Source: Abelmoschus esculentus
Lineage: Eukaryota > Streptophyta > Magnoliopsida > Malvales > Malvaceae
Reading direction: 5' to 3'
NCBI GenBank assembly: GCA_035048815.1
Contig: JAUCBN010000034.1
Coordinates: 14,238,737 to 14,302,736, forward strand
DNA length: 64,000 nucleotides
Shown here: positions 48,589-62,100 of the stretch, one piece after another
How positions within the stretch are numbered: the stretch's first letter is position 1
Layout of the letters: each line of letters starts with the position of its first letter
Translations under genes and position numbers: made by a program
The notes under the pieces: model-generated
Told to the model about the DNA's origin: nothing
The model's database searches: none
The model's input: the letters and a program-made list of their open reading frames with translations, nothing else

Positions 48589-51500
48589 TCACTGTTGTGG
48601 CCTTAATTCCAACTTGTATGTCTGTATTTCCATGGGAGGGATGATTACACGTCCATCTCGACCAACGTCACTGAATTTCTCAGTGTACCCTAGCATCTCT
48701 GTCTCGTCATGCAGAAGATTTAAAGAAGTTGCTTTTGCATCCAGCACCGCAAGATCTTTGAACATGTGGAACAGATTAACAGGCTCGTTGGCCATAGTTG
48801 TACATTGAGAACGGGCCTTCTTGCAGAAAGAAGAATCCCAGTTTTGCCTATGCAACATTAAGACAAACCGAGGATCTCCGAGCTGCTGCAGCTGAGAATA
48901 TTTTGATGGTCGCGGGACTTTGAAACTCACAATATGCAGATCACATGGTAAGGGAGTAGCTAAAGGAGAAAAGGATGTTGAGTTTGTCACCACTGCAATT
49001 TCTTGTGGCTTCTTGGAAATGAATGCATGTAAAGGATAGTCCAAGTGAGCATTAACACGATGAGAAAGAAGAGACGGACTCAGTGGAAGAGGGTTTGATG
49101 CAGGATTTGAAGTTGAAGAAACGTTGGATTCCATCAGGATATGGAAAACCACATTCATGACTCGATTGTCCGTCACTCCTTGCCCAAGACCACGTCCATC
49201 ATCTCTCACCAAACGACGGTCCAGCATTATTTCTAGCCACCCTTCTCTGAGGCTTGCCACGCCCGCTGCCTGTCGAGAATGAACCGAAAACCTCTGGCCA
49301 TTTGACCCTTGCATGAAAGCAAGAGAGGGCATGGGGTAGTAGTTTCCCTGCAATGGAATCTTATCATATGTTTCTCTCCGGCTCATCTGAAAGCCATTCA
49401 AGTCGGAGTAGAAAATTCTTTTATTGTCGGTATTTGTCTTATATCGAACAATTAACTCTCTGTCATTAAAATCCCTGCCAAGAAGTTCAACATGATATTC
49501 CTTCTCTATCAAAAATTCCTGTATCCTAGTGCCTCCACTGTACAGGCGAGTACTATGGGAAACGGGTGTTTTCTCCCATGATGTTTTAGGATAAGAGTAC
49601 ACCTCCTGCATCAATGGACCCTCGGAGATAACCAAATTCCCACCAGATTGAATTATAGGCTGCGCATCCCCATTCGGTAAGAAAAGGTATGCACCACCTG
49701 AACTTGAGTAAAGGCCTATCTCTTCAACCACAACATTCTGCGGACCATGTTTGCGGGTTACTTTTTGCAACAGACCCAGCTTGACATCGAAGGTGAGAAC
49801 TTGATGCCGGTTCATGATTTCGACAGTATCTCCTTCTATTTTTGAGCAAGAATATGGTGCAGGGCACTGAATCGAATTCAATTTTGAAAAGAATTTCAGT
49901 TTGACCGGTTTAGCATTTTCACATCCGACAAATCTGTTAGCAATATAATATGTCTGCAAACCCATGGCAGGAATGGAAGCTTTCCAGTGGACACGATGCC
50001 TTCCTGTAAAAATCTTGCTTCCATCATGCTGCAATTCGGGAGAAACCTGGCTTTGAACACAAGTCCAATTTGAGTCCAAAACAGTAACATCTGCTCTATT
50101 AACAACTACCATCACAATCTCCTCTCGTGTTTGCTCGAGAGGATTAAAGAGTACAACCGACTGTGCAGTTCCTTTGTGAGTGCTGATTGTTTTACGCACA
50201 GGCAGAGCATCGTATTTAGATCTTACTTGTTCAGGATCAAACAGTGCAGGGGTCTGATCAGACTTCTCTTGGTGAATTCCGAGCAAGACTTCAATGGCTT
50301 TGGACATGAAAATCTGCAGGTCTTGTAAAGAAGTGTGCATCCGAGTTCCATAATCGAGAACAACATGATCCTTAGCAGTTCCTGTCACCCCATCGTGATG
50401 CTGAAAAAGAGCTAAATTCCTTCTTGCAGCTGTCAACTTATAAGCATACCTCATTGGCAACTTTTCACATTGTGGTCTCTGGCAATGACCGAATAAGAAT
50501 GCCATTAACATTTCAGAAGCACGAAGTGTTTGCTCTAGTACCCGATCGACAGCTTTAAAGAAAGGTCTTGAAACATAATAGCCGCTCCAATAATCCTTCT
50601 GCCTATCTGCATATGTAAAGAAGTCACCTGATAAAGAAGGAAAACCACCAACCTGACCGGAGCCGATTTCTCCACGAAGGGAATAGTTTATTCTGTTAGC
50701 CTCCTCTCGAAGGGTCTGAAAATAGTCATCCAAAGTGCCAAATTTTGCTTCCGCGTTCAAACTGGGAGTGGAGTTGATGTAGTCAAATATCATTTGATAG
50801 TTTCGAAACTGAGCCTCTGCTTCTTCAACACTGACGTATCGGAAATCATCTCCAAGAGGTACAAGAAGGGTATTGGTCCTGTATAGGGTTGACTTCTTCC
50901 GATATTGATCTAATAGTTTTAGTGCCCTCTCCTGCACATTTTTCTGGTTAATCTCTTCAGGATATTGTCCCCACGGGCAGAGTTCATAAGAGAAGTGGTG
51001 CATACGAGCAAAATCAAACTGACAACAAATTGCAGGCTCTGGTCCACAAGTATGGGGAATATCATATGAATAGAATGGCATCATATGCACAAAAATGTCA
51101 GTAGTTTCATCAGCATCCCAACTCTGACGCCAGACATATTCCAAGTTTTTATTCCAAGCAAGTTCCTTCTTCAGCTCATAATGTGTCCTTTGAATAAGCA
51201 TATTCTCAAACCCCATGCGACGGAGGAGATAAGCCATGGTAGGTGAGTAGCCAAATGGATCGATTGCCCAAGAATTTTTTGGGACAAACCCAATGGTGTC
51301 ATTCAACCACATATTTCCCTCAGTTATCTGCATTTACAAACATCGGAAAATTCAAAGTACAGAACACGGTTTCATAGAATTTTCTATGATAGAAAACTAT
51401 GGGAAATAGAAAACCTTGTTCATCATTGATGCAAGTAACAGTCATTTAATGGATTTCAACAAATGCATGTGGGTTTTTAGAGAATCCATAAATTTATGAA

Positions 51501-53520
51501 AAGTTGATATTTTCACAGATGGTATCATACTATCATGGGATCATGATCATTGACAAGAACATAAAATCACAAGATCACCGCATAGCAAAACCTTCTGAAA
51601 ATATGGTATCATAAAGCCAAATAGAATCACAAAGAAACAGTGTTCAAGGATTACCTGCTCGATTATAGCAAAATAATGTGAATTTGCCTGTATCAAGAAA
51701 ATAAAAAGTTATTAAACCCAAATGAAAGCCGCAAAACAGGGAACAATCTATGTTGCTCCAACTATTTATTTTTTCTTAAAGAACCCATGTCCGACACCCT
51801 TCCCCCACTCATATCCAAACATTGGGTACCGGGATATGAATTGAGCATACCCATGTTGGATACAGATGTATCCAACAATCACACCCTACTCCAAGTACTG
51901 TAAAAAGTGGCCATAATGAAGTATAATGCATGAAATTTCTATGATTATACGAGCTTATAGGCATACCTCATCATTCATAACCCAGCCACCTCCTACTATT
52001 TCTAACTGGCCATTCTTCACCAAATTTATGAAAGACACCCTTTTATCCTCTGAGGCATCTCTCCACCATCTTTCCAAATATGACATCTCTTCCCATATGA
52101 ACTTCCGCCGAGGATCCTGAGGATATAATTTCAGATGACACTTATGTTATGTCTGCTAACATGAATATGAAAATTTTGGGTTTCATTTGCCATAAAAATT
52201 TCAAGAATGTAAAGTCATACTTCATGTATCTTTGTGCAATATATGCATATTCCGAGATGTAAATAAGCTTTGAACTAAAAGGTTTAAAACTACATTTAAC
52301 TATCACAAGACAATACACTGAATTCACCAATATTAACTTCCAATAATGAATCACATATCTACTTCAGTAATACTCAGATGTTATATTATTAGGACAATTC
52401 ATTTTATTAAAGAGTTAAGAGTCCATGTTTGTCTGAACATATGGTTTCACGCATATTAGCTTCGAAAAATAAATTAGCGAAATTGAACATGTCCTATAAG
52501 ATACATACCAATATCCGACACTTAAAACCGACTCAAGTTAACATAGATCCAATAAACATCAAACTTTACTTTCCAAAGGAATCGGAAGAAGGGTAACTGA
52601 AATTCCATTTCTATGGACAGGCAAATACAGATAAGAACATTCTCATTATTTCATTCAGTTCACCATCCATCAACCGAAAACTAAAAAGCTCAAAACCCTA
52701 AACGAATCTCTAACTTCGTTCAACACTAAAAGCAGAAACAGAACAACACTAGCTAGCTCCAGACCTGGTTGATACCATGAACAAATCTCTAAATCTCTTC
52801 AACACTGAATATCAATAAATACATGAGCTAATCGTATATCTAATTCGAACTTTATTCAAACATTTCACCATATTAACACAAACCCATCAAAATTTAACCT
52901 CCTAAAACCCCAAAAATTTATTAAAAAAGAGAGAAAGAACTCACCTTTGATAAAGTGTGTACAATGGTATCAAGTATATGCCTTGACTGCTTCTCATAAT
53001 ACTCTTCCACGGTGAATTTCCACCCCGGATCATTATGAGAATGCGGTACCACAAAGATCTTCAATTTTTCAGTATCCCATTCATTTCCTTTATAGCTAAC
53101 TTTCCACCCTTGTGTCCAAGCCCCTCCAGGTTTATCCAAGAACTCAATTTTATCATACAAATCTTTAGTCGTTATATCGACGGCAGCACCGGATTGGTTC
53201 AAGTTCAACCTGGGTTGTTTCCGGGTCACTGGTTTCCGAGTCGTGATCCTTCGGGTCACAGATGGGGTATTGAAATGGGATGAAATGGGTCTTGGGATTC
53301 CAAAGAAAAGGAGAGTTAAGATGAAGAAGACAAAGGAAAGGGAAATAGCTATGGTGAAGAAGTTGGTGAGCAGGAAGTTGATCATAGCCGTCCGTTTTCG
53401 TGATTTTCGATAGGCGTGGACTTTGGGTGTTGATTTGACTGTGGGTGATGAAGAAGGGAGCAATGACTGAGTCCATCCTCCGCCACGGCGGGTGTTGCCA
53501 AGGTAGGAGGATAAAGGCAT
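48589..53520 (-). CDS. GMII: Golgi alpha-mannosidase II (GH38), 4 exons
   Basis: Trims two mannoses from the GlcNAc-modified N-glycan core in the medial Golgi, opening the way to complex glycans. Minus-strand exons 53520-52945, 52116-51967, 51687-51655 and 51327-48589 give 1,165 residues, close to plant GMII. It is a type II membrane protein: a short basic cytosolic tail, then one membrane span at about residues 46-73. The GH38 domain begins with FVVPHSHNDPGW (zinc ligands His162 and Asp164). GGWVMNDEANSH spans the exon 2/3 junction, and SWAIDPFGYS carries the probable nucleophile Asp276, 112 residues after the zinc Asp, as in the fly enzyme. QHHDGVTGT and a C-terminal mannosidase domain follow. 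The frame is also open upstream of 53520, but without an ATG; MPLSSYLGN matches the usual plant N-terminus. Confidence 0.96.
52499..52556. repeat. Foldback repeat remnant in intron 1 of the mannosidase gene
   Basis: ATATCCGACAC followed by CCGACTCAAGTTAACATAG, the decayed right end of the foldback family. A second remnant (CATGTCCGACACCC, GTATCCAACA) lies at about 51788-51880, in intron 2. Confidence 0.4.
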
Positions 53521-55392
53521 ATTTTTGTACTTCTTCTCTTCCTCCTCTTTTCCTTTTGCTTTCCCTTCTTCCAAACAGGGCTTCCTCTATTTATTTTTTT
53601 CTATGAAAGCTTCGTCTTCATGCGATGGGATCTAACTTCAAAGGATGTTGAAGTTCATCTTTTTCACAAATGAAGAAAATAAATAAATTTATGATTATAA
53701 CTTGTGTTTGGGTGAAGACTTTTGAAGATGTAAGGTAGAAATTTTGGATTTTTCTTTCCCTTCTTACATAGGTAGATCCAGATAGAAAAAAATTGTGTAA
53801 TAAAAAGACGCTGATTTGCTACTACCTACCAATTACCATTTATGATTTACCTCTTCATAAATTAAAGGTTTAATACTAAAATAAATGTTTAGATTTTTCA
53901 AAAAAAAATTTAGATTATAATCATTAAATTAATTTAAAATATAAAATAATTATTAAATTTTAATAATAAATTTTAATTTTTACTATAAAATTAAAAAAAT
54001 AATTTTTAAAAGTTATATAAAATTAATTTATACTATATTTATAAAGATTTTTTTGTCTAAAATTTGTCAATTTCCATAGGGTGGCTCATGGCATGCTGCT
54101 GCTTGTACCACTTATGCCCTCATTGTGACCGATGTTATCGTACCCCAGAGCCCTACTTACTCTGATAACGTGCGAGGATGATTTAATTTTATAAAAATAT
54201 TGAAGAGTGGTAAATATTTTTTTTGAATAGTCGAAAAATAATTATAAAATAATATATTTATATATTTTTTAGTTTTTATAATATATATTATAATAAATTA
54301 ATTAAATTTAAATATTTTAAAATAAATATTATCTATTTTTTTATTAAAAAGACTTATTATGTTCTGTAAATATATTATTATGCAGAAACTTAATTAAAAA
54401 TGAATAAGAGCATAATTAATGTGCGCCGGTTCTTTATATTCATTACCCAGGGAAGAAGTAATTCATATTTATACACGACACTTGTACTCAAACTCGAATA
54501 ATATTAGAGATGATAATATATTAAATTTAGGTTAGATGTTATTAAATTTAAGTTCAATCCAATTAATAATAGAATTTTAAAAAATAAAGTCCAATTAAAT
54601 AAATTAAACTCCGGTCTAATATGTTTTTTAAAAATTCAAATTCGAAAGTTTAAATCTAATTATTTTTTTCTTTTAACGTGACAAATTTATATTTTAAATT
54701 TACATTAGTATTTAAATTAAGATTTTAATATATATATTAATTAAGAATCAAAGTTCAATTACATAATATCAATTTAACTTAATTGAGATTTTAATATATA
54801 TATTTATATTTCTAAATTTAAAAATTTTAAATATTTTTATTTAAATTTATATATGTATCAAGATAAAGATTCAGATCGAGTTTGGATCGGATCATGACAA
54901 TATTCATGTCCAATTAATTATCTACCTCCTATTAGGACTCGGTTTTTTTTTTTCAATTTTGGGTTTAGAATTATTTTGATAGATTTTGGATAATTTTTTT
55001 CTTTAAATCGAATAAGATTCAAACTTAGATCGAATTCGAACTATATTATCATCAGTAAATAACATAAACCCAAAGGTTTTCCCTGCCTGTTAGATGAGGC
55101 CTAACATTCCCAATGAATGGCCTGAATTCAAAGATGTGTACGTTTAACAATTAAAACTAGACTGGACCAGTAACCAGACTCAAAGAACAAGAAAGCTGTC
55201 TGTACAGATTCGGTCTATGTAGACTTCTCCTTAGCCAAATGGGTTTGGGTTTGGGTTGTGAACCGATTAAAATTATTCGGGTCATTGCCCAACCTCACCC
55301 GACCCGCAGTTCGATTCTTGAATAAAAAACAAAACAAATCCAATCGAGTACGGGTAAGAAGATTAAGCGGAAAGAAAAATAGCTCATCTGCG
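53521..55392. other. Divergent spacer between mannosidase II and the DUF760 gene
   Basis: Both genes point outward from this 1.9-kb AT-rich stretch, so it holds both promoters. Pyrimidine/purine-rich leaders flank each ATG. No coding region or defined mobile element was seen. Confidence 0.5.
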
Positions 55393-57638
55393 ATGGCATC
55401 GATAGCCACGGTCCGAGCTCTCATCTTCTCCCGCGTCACCGCGCTGTCAGCCAAAACCCTCACACCATCCTTTTCTTCTTCCTTACCTAAGTGTCGTAAC
55501 CGTCCTTCTCCCGCCGTATCCGTCAGCTGCTGCTTGAACGATGGCGGAGTCTACGATGATTACTCTGTTTCTACGCAGAAATCGAATTTGGATCGTGGAT
55601 TCATAGTGATAGCCAACATGTTAAAACACATCGAACCACTCGACACATCCGTTATTTCCAAAGGGGTTTCCGATTCAGCAAAAGAAGCAATGAAACGAAC
55701 TATCTCCTCTATGCTTGGAATTCTCCCATCCGATCAGTTCTCCGTTTTGGTTTCTCTCTCCGAACCTCCTCTACATCGCCTCCTCTTCTCATCTATTATC
55801 ACCGGGTAATATCTTATTTTCAGATTCCCAAAAAATTATTTTTTATCATTTAATTTATTTATATATAAAAGATCATATTTTTCTTTAGGTATACGTTGTG
55901 GAACGCAGAGTATAGGATTTCATTGATGAGGAATCTGGAAAGAACGGCACCGGCGGATGAGGTGGTGAAGCAGTCAGTGGAGGGTACTAGGCAGGAACAG
56001 AAAGAAGTACAAGTGGTGGATAGGAATAAGGAGGAAGTAGAGGGTGAAAATGGTAAGTACGATGCGGTGGAGGATATAAGGCCGAGGGTTTTGGAAGATT
56101 TGTCGCCGGAGGCTTTGAAGTATATTGAGAAGCTGCAAGCTCAGTTATCTGATATGGAAGAGGTGAGGATTTTAGTTTTTAGTTACATATACTTATAAAT
56201 TGTAATTAATAATAGACATATATTCTTTTGTAATTGAGGATTGAAAGATGCAAAATTTGAAGCTTTTTTTTCCCATTTCTTTTGAAAAAACGCCCATAGA
56301 TTTGTTATGCTTAGGAAACTAATGAAAGAGAAATGAAGTTTGTTACCTCTTTGACGAAATTACCTGTAGATTTTGTTGCTTCGAAACATACCAATTGGTT
56401 ATTTACATTCCGGTTGTTTACTGAATTTGCAGTAATTACATTTCTTCTTCCTGACTGTGTCTCTGGTTTTTGAAGTGCCAAACATGTTTTGGAATTCGAT
56501 TTAATACTGTCCTCATCTTGTTATGTTGTACTCTTTTGTAACGATTTTCAAAGTTTAACAAATCCAGGCTAAATATGTTTTGACAATCTATTTAATACTG
56601 TCCTTATCTTGTTATATTGAACTTTCTTTTATGGATTTTCAAAGTTTGACATATTTGAGCTGTTCTTTAATGGTGAATCCATTTTCTCTCCATTTGATGA
56701 TTCATAATACCCAAAACAATGTGAATAATTCGATATAATGTGTTTTTGGATTCCCTCTATATAAGATGATTGTTATGTGTTGCTTCAGGAACTAAGTGAT
56801 CAAAAGAAGGAACATGTGCGAATAGAATGTGACAGGGAAAACATGAATGATTTGTTAGAGTATTTACGATCCTTGGATGCCAACATGGTAATGGCCATAA
56901 AGTGCTGTTTTTTTAGATTATCTTGCTCTGAAATTTAATAAACTTCCTTTGATACCACAATTGACTCAAAATGTCTTCCCATTGTTTATAATTTTCATTT
57001 TTCAGGTGACAGAATTATCCCAACCATCATCAGTGCAAGCGGAAGAAATGATCCATCAGCTTGTCCAAAATATACTGCAAAGGTTCTTCAAGGATGCCCG
57101 CATGAGAGATTCAGGGATAGCAAACACGGGAAATCATCAAGATGCCGCTGATGAAAATTGTGGCACTTTTGGCACTTCCCGTGATTACCTTGCAAAGCTG
57201 CTTTTCTGGTACGCTTTCCATTTTATTAAGTAATGCCCTCGCTTTTTACTAGTTACGTCCAAGTGTATTGTAAAACTGGTCTCATTAGGCTTTTCTTCCT
57301 TTCAAAGACCTTGTAATGCATGGACATCCCTATAGGTTATATCCTTATGCATTCACATTGTAGTTGTTGAGAAGAAGGGTGAAGAAGAACATCTAGGAGG
57401 CTCTTTGATTTGAAAGAGATTCCAGACTTTCATTCATAAAATGTAGAAAAATATCCACTTGTAATATATCAAATGTATTAATACTATTATTTTCCACATT
57501 CTTTCCAACAATTGCATTTGGGTTACAAATTATGACATCAAAGTCATTTTTTTTCCTGGCAGGTGTATGCTACTGGGTCATCATTTGAGAGGCTTGGAAA
57601 ACAGATTGCATCTAAGTTGTGTTGTTGGGTTGTTGTAA
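55393..57638 (+). CDS. DUF760 protein, probably plastid-targeted, 5 exons
   Basis: Exons 55393-55805, 55889-56162, 56789-56887, 57006-57208 and 57563-57638 join in phase to 354 residues. The N-terminal 50 residues are rich in Ser, Ala, Arg and Thr with few acids, a likely plastid transit peptide. The conserved DUF760 part includes SDSAKEAMKRTISSMLGILP, SDQFSVLVSLSEPPLHRLL and, after the first intron, GYTLWNAEYRISLM. A Glu/Lys/Val-rich linker and a coiled-coil-like segment (LSPEALKYIEKLQAQL) follow. RDYLAKLLFWCMLLGHHLRG closes the protein. Molecular function is unknown. The frame is open upstream to 55258, but MASIATVR is the natural transit-peptide start. Confidence 0.88.
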
Positions 57639-58035
57639 AGTAAGTTGTATGAAAAATGTATGATATTTTCCATTCTGATCCTTTTTCTTTTTGATTCATC
57701 TGATAATATACATTTCTCCTGAAGTTACTAATGATTATCACATCACAATTTTCTGCAGCCTCCTTTAACATAACTTGTTGATTCATTTTTATATATAAGA
57801 ATGTGTTTGACACGGATGTTGAATACGAGTAATTCAAGAAAAATGAAGAGTTGAGGGCTTGAGTGCTGTTCCTAAATCCTAATTTTAGAAACTTGTTCAT
57901 TTGAAATACATTAGGAGGATCATGTATTTGTAAACATGCCCGTCTTTTTGGAAACGTTTCTGCTTAGTAAAATGGATAATTAGACGGCTAAACATGGCCA
58001 ACTGTAAGGTGGAAGATTACCCCACAATAATTTTA
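57639..58035. other. 3' region of the DUF760 gene and spacer
   Basis: Probable 3' UTR. A foldback-family remnant (GTTTGACACGGATGTTGAATACGAGTAATTC) lies at about 57805-57840. No gene. Confidence 0.45.
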
Positions 58036-58138
58036 CCTTTATTTTGTTCACAAAACTGATTGCTTCGTCAAATTCAACAGTCTTTTTAGGAAGAGCCTCT
58101 TCCTCATCAAGTGTTATTTCATAGCTCTTTGGCAGAAA
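58036..58138 (-). pseudogene. SIN3-like co-repressor exon fragment
   Basis: The minus strand encodes FLPKSYEITLDEEEALPKK and then TVEFDEAISFVNKIK in one open frame, the segment linking two paired amphipathic helix domains of plant SIN3-like (SNL) proteins. It ends at a GTAAAA donor at 58035-58034, so genomic DNA, not a processed transcript, was copied. Upstream sequence diverges abruptly at about 58140. No other SIN3 exon is visible. Confidence 0.72.
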
Positions 58139-58204
58139 GAGAGAGAAACCAAACCAGTTACTTTTTTTTTTGCGTTTTTTGTTTTGCTTCTATATCAGCC
58201 TTCG

Positions 58205-58426
58205 AACCTTGATAATGTGTATTGGCTCGACCAACATTGTTATACGGCCAGTCAAATATATTGTCTAGGTTGAAACAGCACCATCTGCAACAGCTCCATT
58301 GAAGCCTGCACCCATCAACCACATGTCGAGGGCATCAGCATGCATGTAAATGGAGCCTATAGATCCATTTTTCTTCTTGTTAACTGCAGCTACAACATCT
58401 TTGCTGCTCATTCTCTTATCTGCCAT
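58205..58426 (-). pseudogene. Fragment of the first exon of an ABCB15-like transporter
   Basis: From an ATG at 58426 the minus strand reads MADKRMSSKDVV, then GSIGSIYMHADALDMWLMGA and GFNGAVADGAVST, the counterpart of RSIFMHADGVDWWLMILG at the start of the intact ABCB gene nearby. A TAG follows, then YLTGR and, after a shift, NNVGRAN, matching the loop after the first membrane span. The rest of the gene is absent. The ATG and some leader sequence are kept, so it is a truncated second copy. Confidence 0.75.
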
Positions 58427-59118
58427 GGTTGTTTCTTTTTTCTTCCTCCATTAGCTATACCAATACACATTAAAAGGCAGCCATGGAGAGCAGATTGACA
58501 ACCTGACAAATATACATACTGAATAAAATAAGGCAGGTGGTAACCAAGTTCCAAAGATCATTGACTTGTATATTTTTTCTCATTTTTTCAGTAATAAATT
58601 GTCTGTTATCACATAACAGATTTAATATAAAAAACTTGCCTAATTTCACATGACATTGAACAGATAAACCGCAACTTGTACCATTTTTTGTTTTGTTTAA
58701 TAATAGAATAGGGACATAACTTCGCCTAAGATTCGAACATTGTCTAAGAAAACCCCGAAGATGGCAGATGGGCTTGCTATGAAATCATGTGCATTGACTG
58801 GTTTTGTTGCTCTGTTTCTGCCTAAAACAATGCGCCAGAGGTGTATGATGATTATAAAGCCAAAATGTTAATTTCTTCACCACTTAGCAGTTAGAAGAGA
58901 AGTATAAAACATATGGTAGACATGCAAAGTAGGGATTTATTATTACACTTGAAAAATCAAAGTTCATATTACAGTGATTGTCCATCTCCCTTTCAGCATA
59001 GGGAAGAAAAAAAGGAAAACCTGGGGAGAGTACTGTAAGTAAGTTAGGCCTTTCACCATCAAAATTTGGATGGTTTACTATAAATAAAAAAGCCTAACCT
59101 AACCTTTTTCAACTAGTT
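58427..59118. other. 3' region of the ABCB15-like gene and upstream part of the fragment
   Basis: Contains probable 3' UTR of the ABCB gene (about 58900-59118). A short open frame on the minus strand at about 58710-58850 (NRATKPVNAHDFIASPSAIF) looks protein-like but is not recognised. Confidence 0.35.
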
Positions 59119-62100
59119 TTAGTTGATTGTGTGAGTAGTGTTGTTGTGGGGTCTCCTTTGGAGGTTAACCAATGAAAAGTAAGCTCCATTGGGTCCTTTA
59201 GCCAACAAAGATTGATGGGTCCCTTTCTCCACAACCTTGCTTTTGTCCAACACTGCAATTTGGTCACAGTTTTGAATGGTGCTTAACCTATGAGCCACAA
59301 CCACACTTGTTCTCCCCACCATTACTCTCTCAAGTGCATCTTGCACTGCTTTCTCTGATTGGCTGTCAAGGGCACTGGTTGCCTCGTCTAAGAGTAAAAT
59401 TGCAGGGTTTTTCAGTATGGCCCTTGCTATTGCAATGCGTTGCTTTTGGCCACCAGATAGCTGAACTCCCCTTTCACCACACAATGTTTGATAGCCATCT
59501 TTTAACCCTGAAATGAAATCATGGGCATTGGCTGCCATGGCTGCTTCAATGATCTCTGCTTCATTTGTTTCTTCAGATGCACCGTATGCAATGTTTTCTT
59601 TGATTGTACCGGCAAATAATGTGGGCTCTTGGCTAACAAGTGCAATGTGTTTCCTTAGTGACCTAAGGTGGTATGACCTTATATCTCTACCATCAATCTT
59701 CACTGCTCCCTCGGGAGGATCATAAAACCTCTCGATTAGCCCGATGATGGTTGACTTACCGGACCCACTTTGTCCTACCAATGCAGTTGATTTACCTGCT
59801 TCAATTTTCAGTGAGAAGCCACTAAAGATCATAACATCAGGTCGGGCAGGGTACGCAAAGTCTATGTCGCGAAGTTCAATATGACCTGTTATCTTTTCGG
59901 GTTTGTAACCATCAGGGTCTTCAGGCTCAATTCTCGTATATCGATCCAATATTGCAAAGACTGATCCAACTGCATCTGATCCCTTTGCAAGGTCAGAAGT
60001 CATGCTTCCTGCATCGGCGATCACTCGGCCTGTGCTTACTAAGATCATGAAAGTCTCAAACAAGGCCTTTGCAGTGATGTAACCTTGAGACATAAGTTTA
60101 CCACCATACCAAAAGTCTAATGCCCAAGTACAAGTTGTTAGGCTTTGTGATGTGCCAAGGCCTATACCAGCAAACCATGCTTGGCGAATGCTCTCTCTTC
60201 GAGGTCCTTCTTGGGCTTTTTCGAGCATTTTCAGTATTCGATCTTGGGACGAGAAGGCGGTGATGGTTCGGAGGTTGGAAACTGCCTCTGCAGCCAGCTT
60301 GCTGCTTTCATCTTGGGCTTTGATAGCCTTCTGAGACATGCTTTTAAGCAAGACACGTCTGGCGTAGAAACAAACTATGATGATTGGTTGGACCGCTATC
60401 ATCACAAGCGCAAGCCTCCAAGCTATGACCAGCCCCATGGTACAAGCTATGGTTACTGCTGAAATCGTTTGCACAATTAGTGCCATTCTGTCACCAACCA
60501 AAGATCTCACCTGCAACAACAATGCGAACAATCAGAAACCACAATCTAGTTAAATGATCTTATTTGCTAATTGTCTCCTTAATCTATAGAAGATAATTAC
60601 AAAATACATGTAGGATCATACTCAAAACCATCTTACTTTCCGACTATCAATGAACTAATCTAGAATCTAGATTACTGACCCTTCAAATCATCCAAAATCT
60701 GTCACAAGTTGGAAAACTCAACCTTATCAAAGCTTAGCAGATATAATTGTTTTATGCAATTGGGACAATATAGCAGACATGAATAACTAAGACAATGCGT
60801 AAACTTTCCATATCTTTTCGGTTTTTAACTGGAGATGGTATTGAAAATTTATTGCATAAGAATAAGAAAATACGTACCACATTGGCATCCTTGGCAAGTC
60901 TAGAACAGATAGCTCCACTTGAATTCTCTTCTTGGTCAAGCCAACCTATTTCAAAAGTGAGTATCTTCGAAAGCATTCGCTCTCGAATCCTCTTCGTCAA
61001 GTACTCTCCCATGTATGCAAAATTATAATGCTGACCAACATTAATAAGCAATGAAAACACCGACAACCCGAGAAAGCATAAGGCATAGATCTCAGTCTTT
61101 TCCTTGATCTCATGATGATCAGTCAAAAAATATACTGATAACATAGATCCTAGCGAGAATGCATAAACAGGTTGAACTGCACCAAATAGGATTGCACATA
61201 AACATCCCAAGATTGCTTGTTTCCATTCTGGTAAGTTCAATGCCAACAATCTTCTAAAAGATGGGACTGGCAATTCTTGATCTTCCATCAGGGATTCTCT
61301 GGCTGGTGGAGCACGATTTTGAGAAAAAGAATTGGCGGAGCTCGATGGACTAACCAATGAAAGTCTTCTACTACTTGTGTTGTTGCTATCCATATTTGAG
61401 ATTGAAGGTGAGGCAAAAGTAGATAAAATTGAGTTAGCTTCTTCAGGGTTCTTTTCTTTCTCCGTTTGCTGAAGGTGGACTAACGAAGTGTAGTGGCCAT
61501 TTTCATTTTCTATCAACTCATCATGTGATCCGATTTCTATAACCTGACCATTTTGGACAACTGCTATAAGGTCGGCGTTGCGGATGGTGGAGAGGCGGTG
61601 GGCAATTATTATGGTGGTCCGACCTATGGCGGCTTGATCTATTGCTTCTTGTACAACTCGTTCAGATTCCGAGTCTAGTGCACTTGTTGCCTCATCTAAG
61701 AGAAGAATTTGGGGTGCTTTTATTATTGCTCTTGCTATAGCAATTCTTTGCTTTTGTCCACCAGACATTTGAACCCCTCTTTCACCAACCTTTTCAAACA
61801 AAAAAAAACTTGACTATTTAGAATGTCCAAGCTCATTAAAAACAATGGTTTAAATATTTGATCACAAGACAAAAAAAAGATAATAAAATGATATGAACTT
61901 GTAAAGGATGATCCATAAATCTATATCATGTTCTAGCTGTTAACAATTCTATGCACCAGATTCAATCATGCAAAGGATAAGAAGGGTGTTTGTTGGTTTG
62001 ACCAGCTAAAGGACAAGGAATAACCTGAGTGTCATATCCCTGTGGCAATTGGCATATGAAATTGTGGGCATTTGAGGCTTTGGCAGCTTCAATAATCTCT

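Noticed and set aside
48488..48808. 106-codon plus-strand frame
   Set aside because: It is antisense to the last exon of mannosidase II and has no independent signal.
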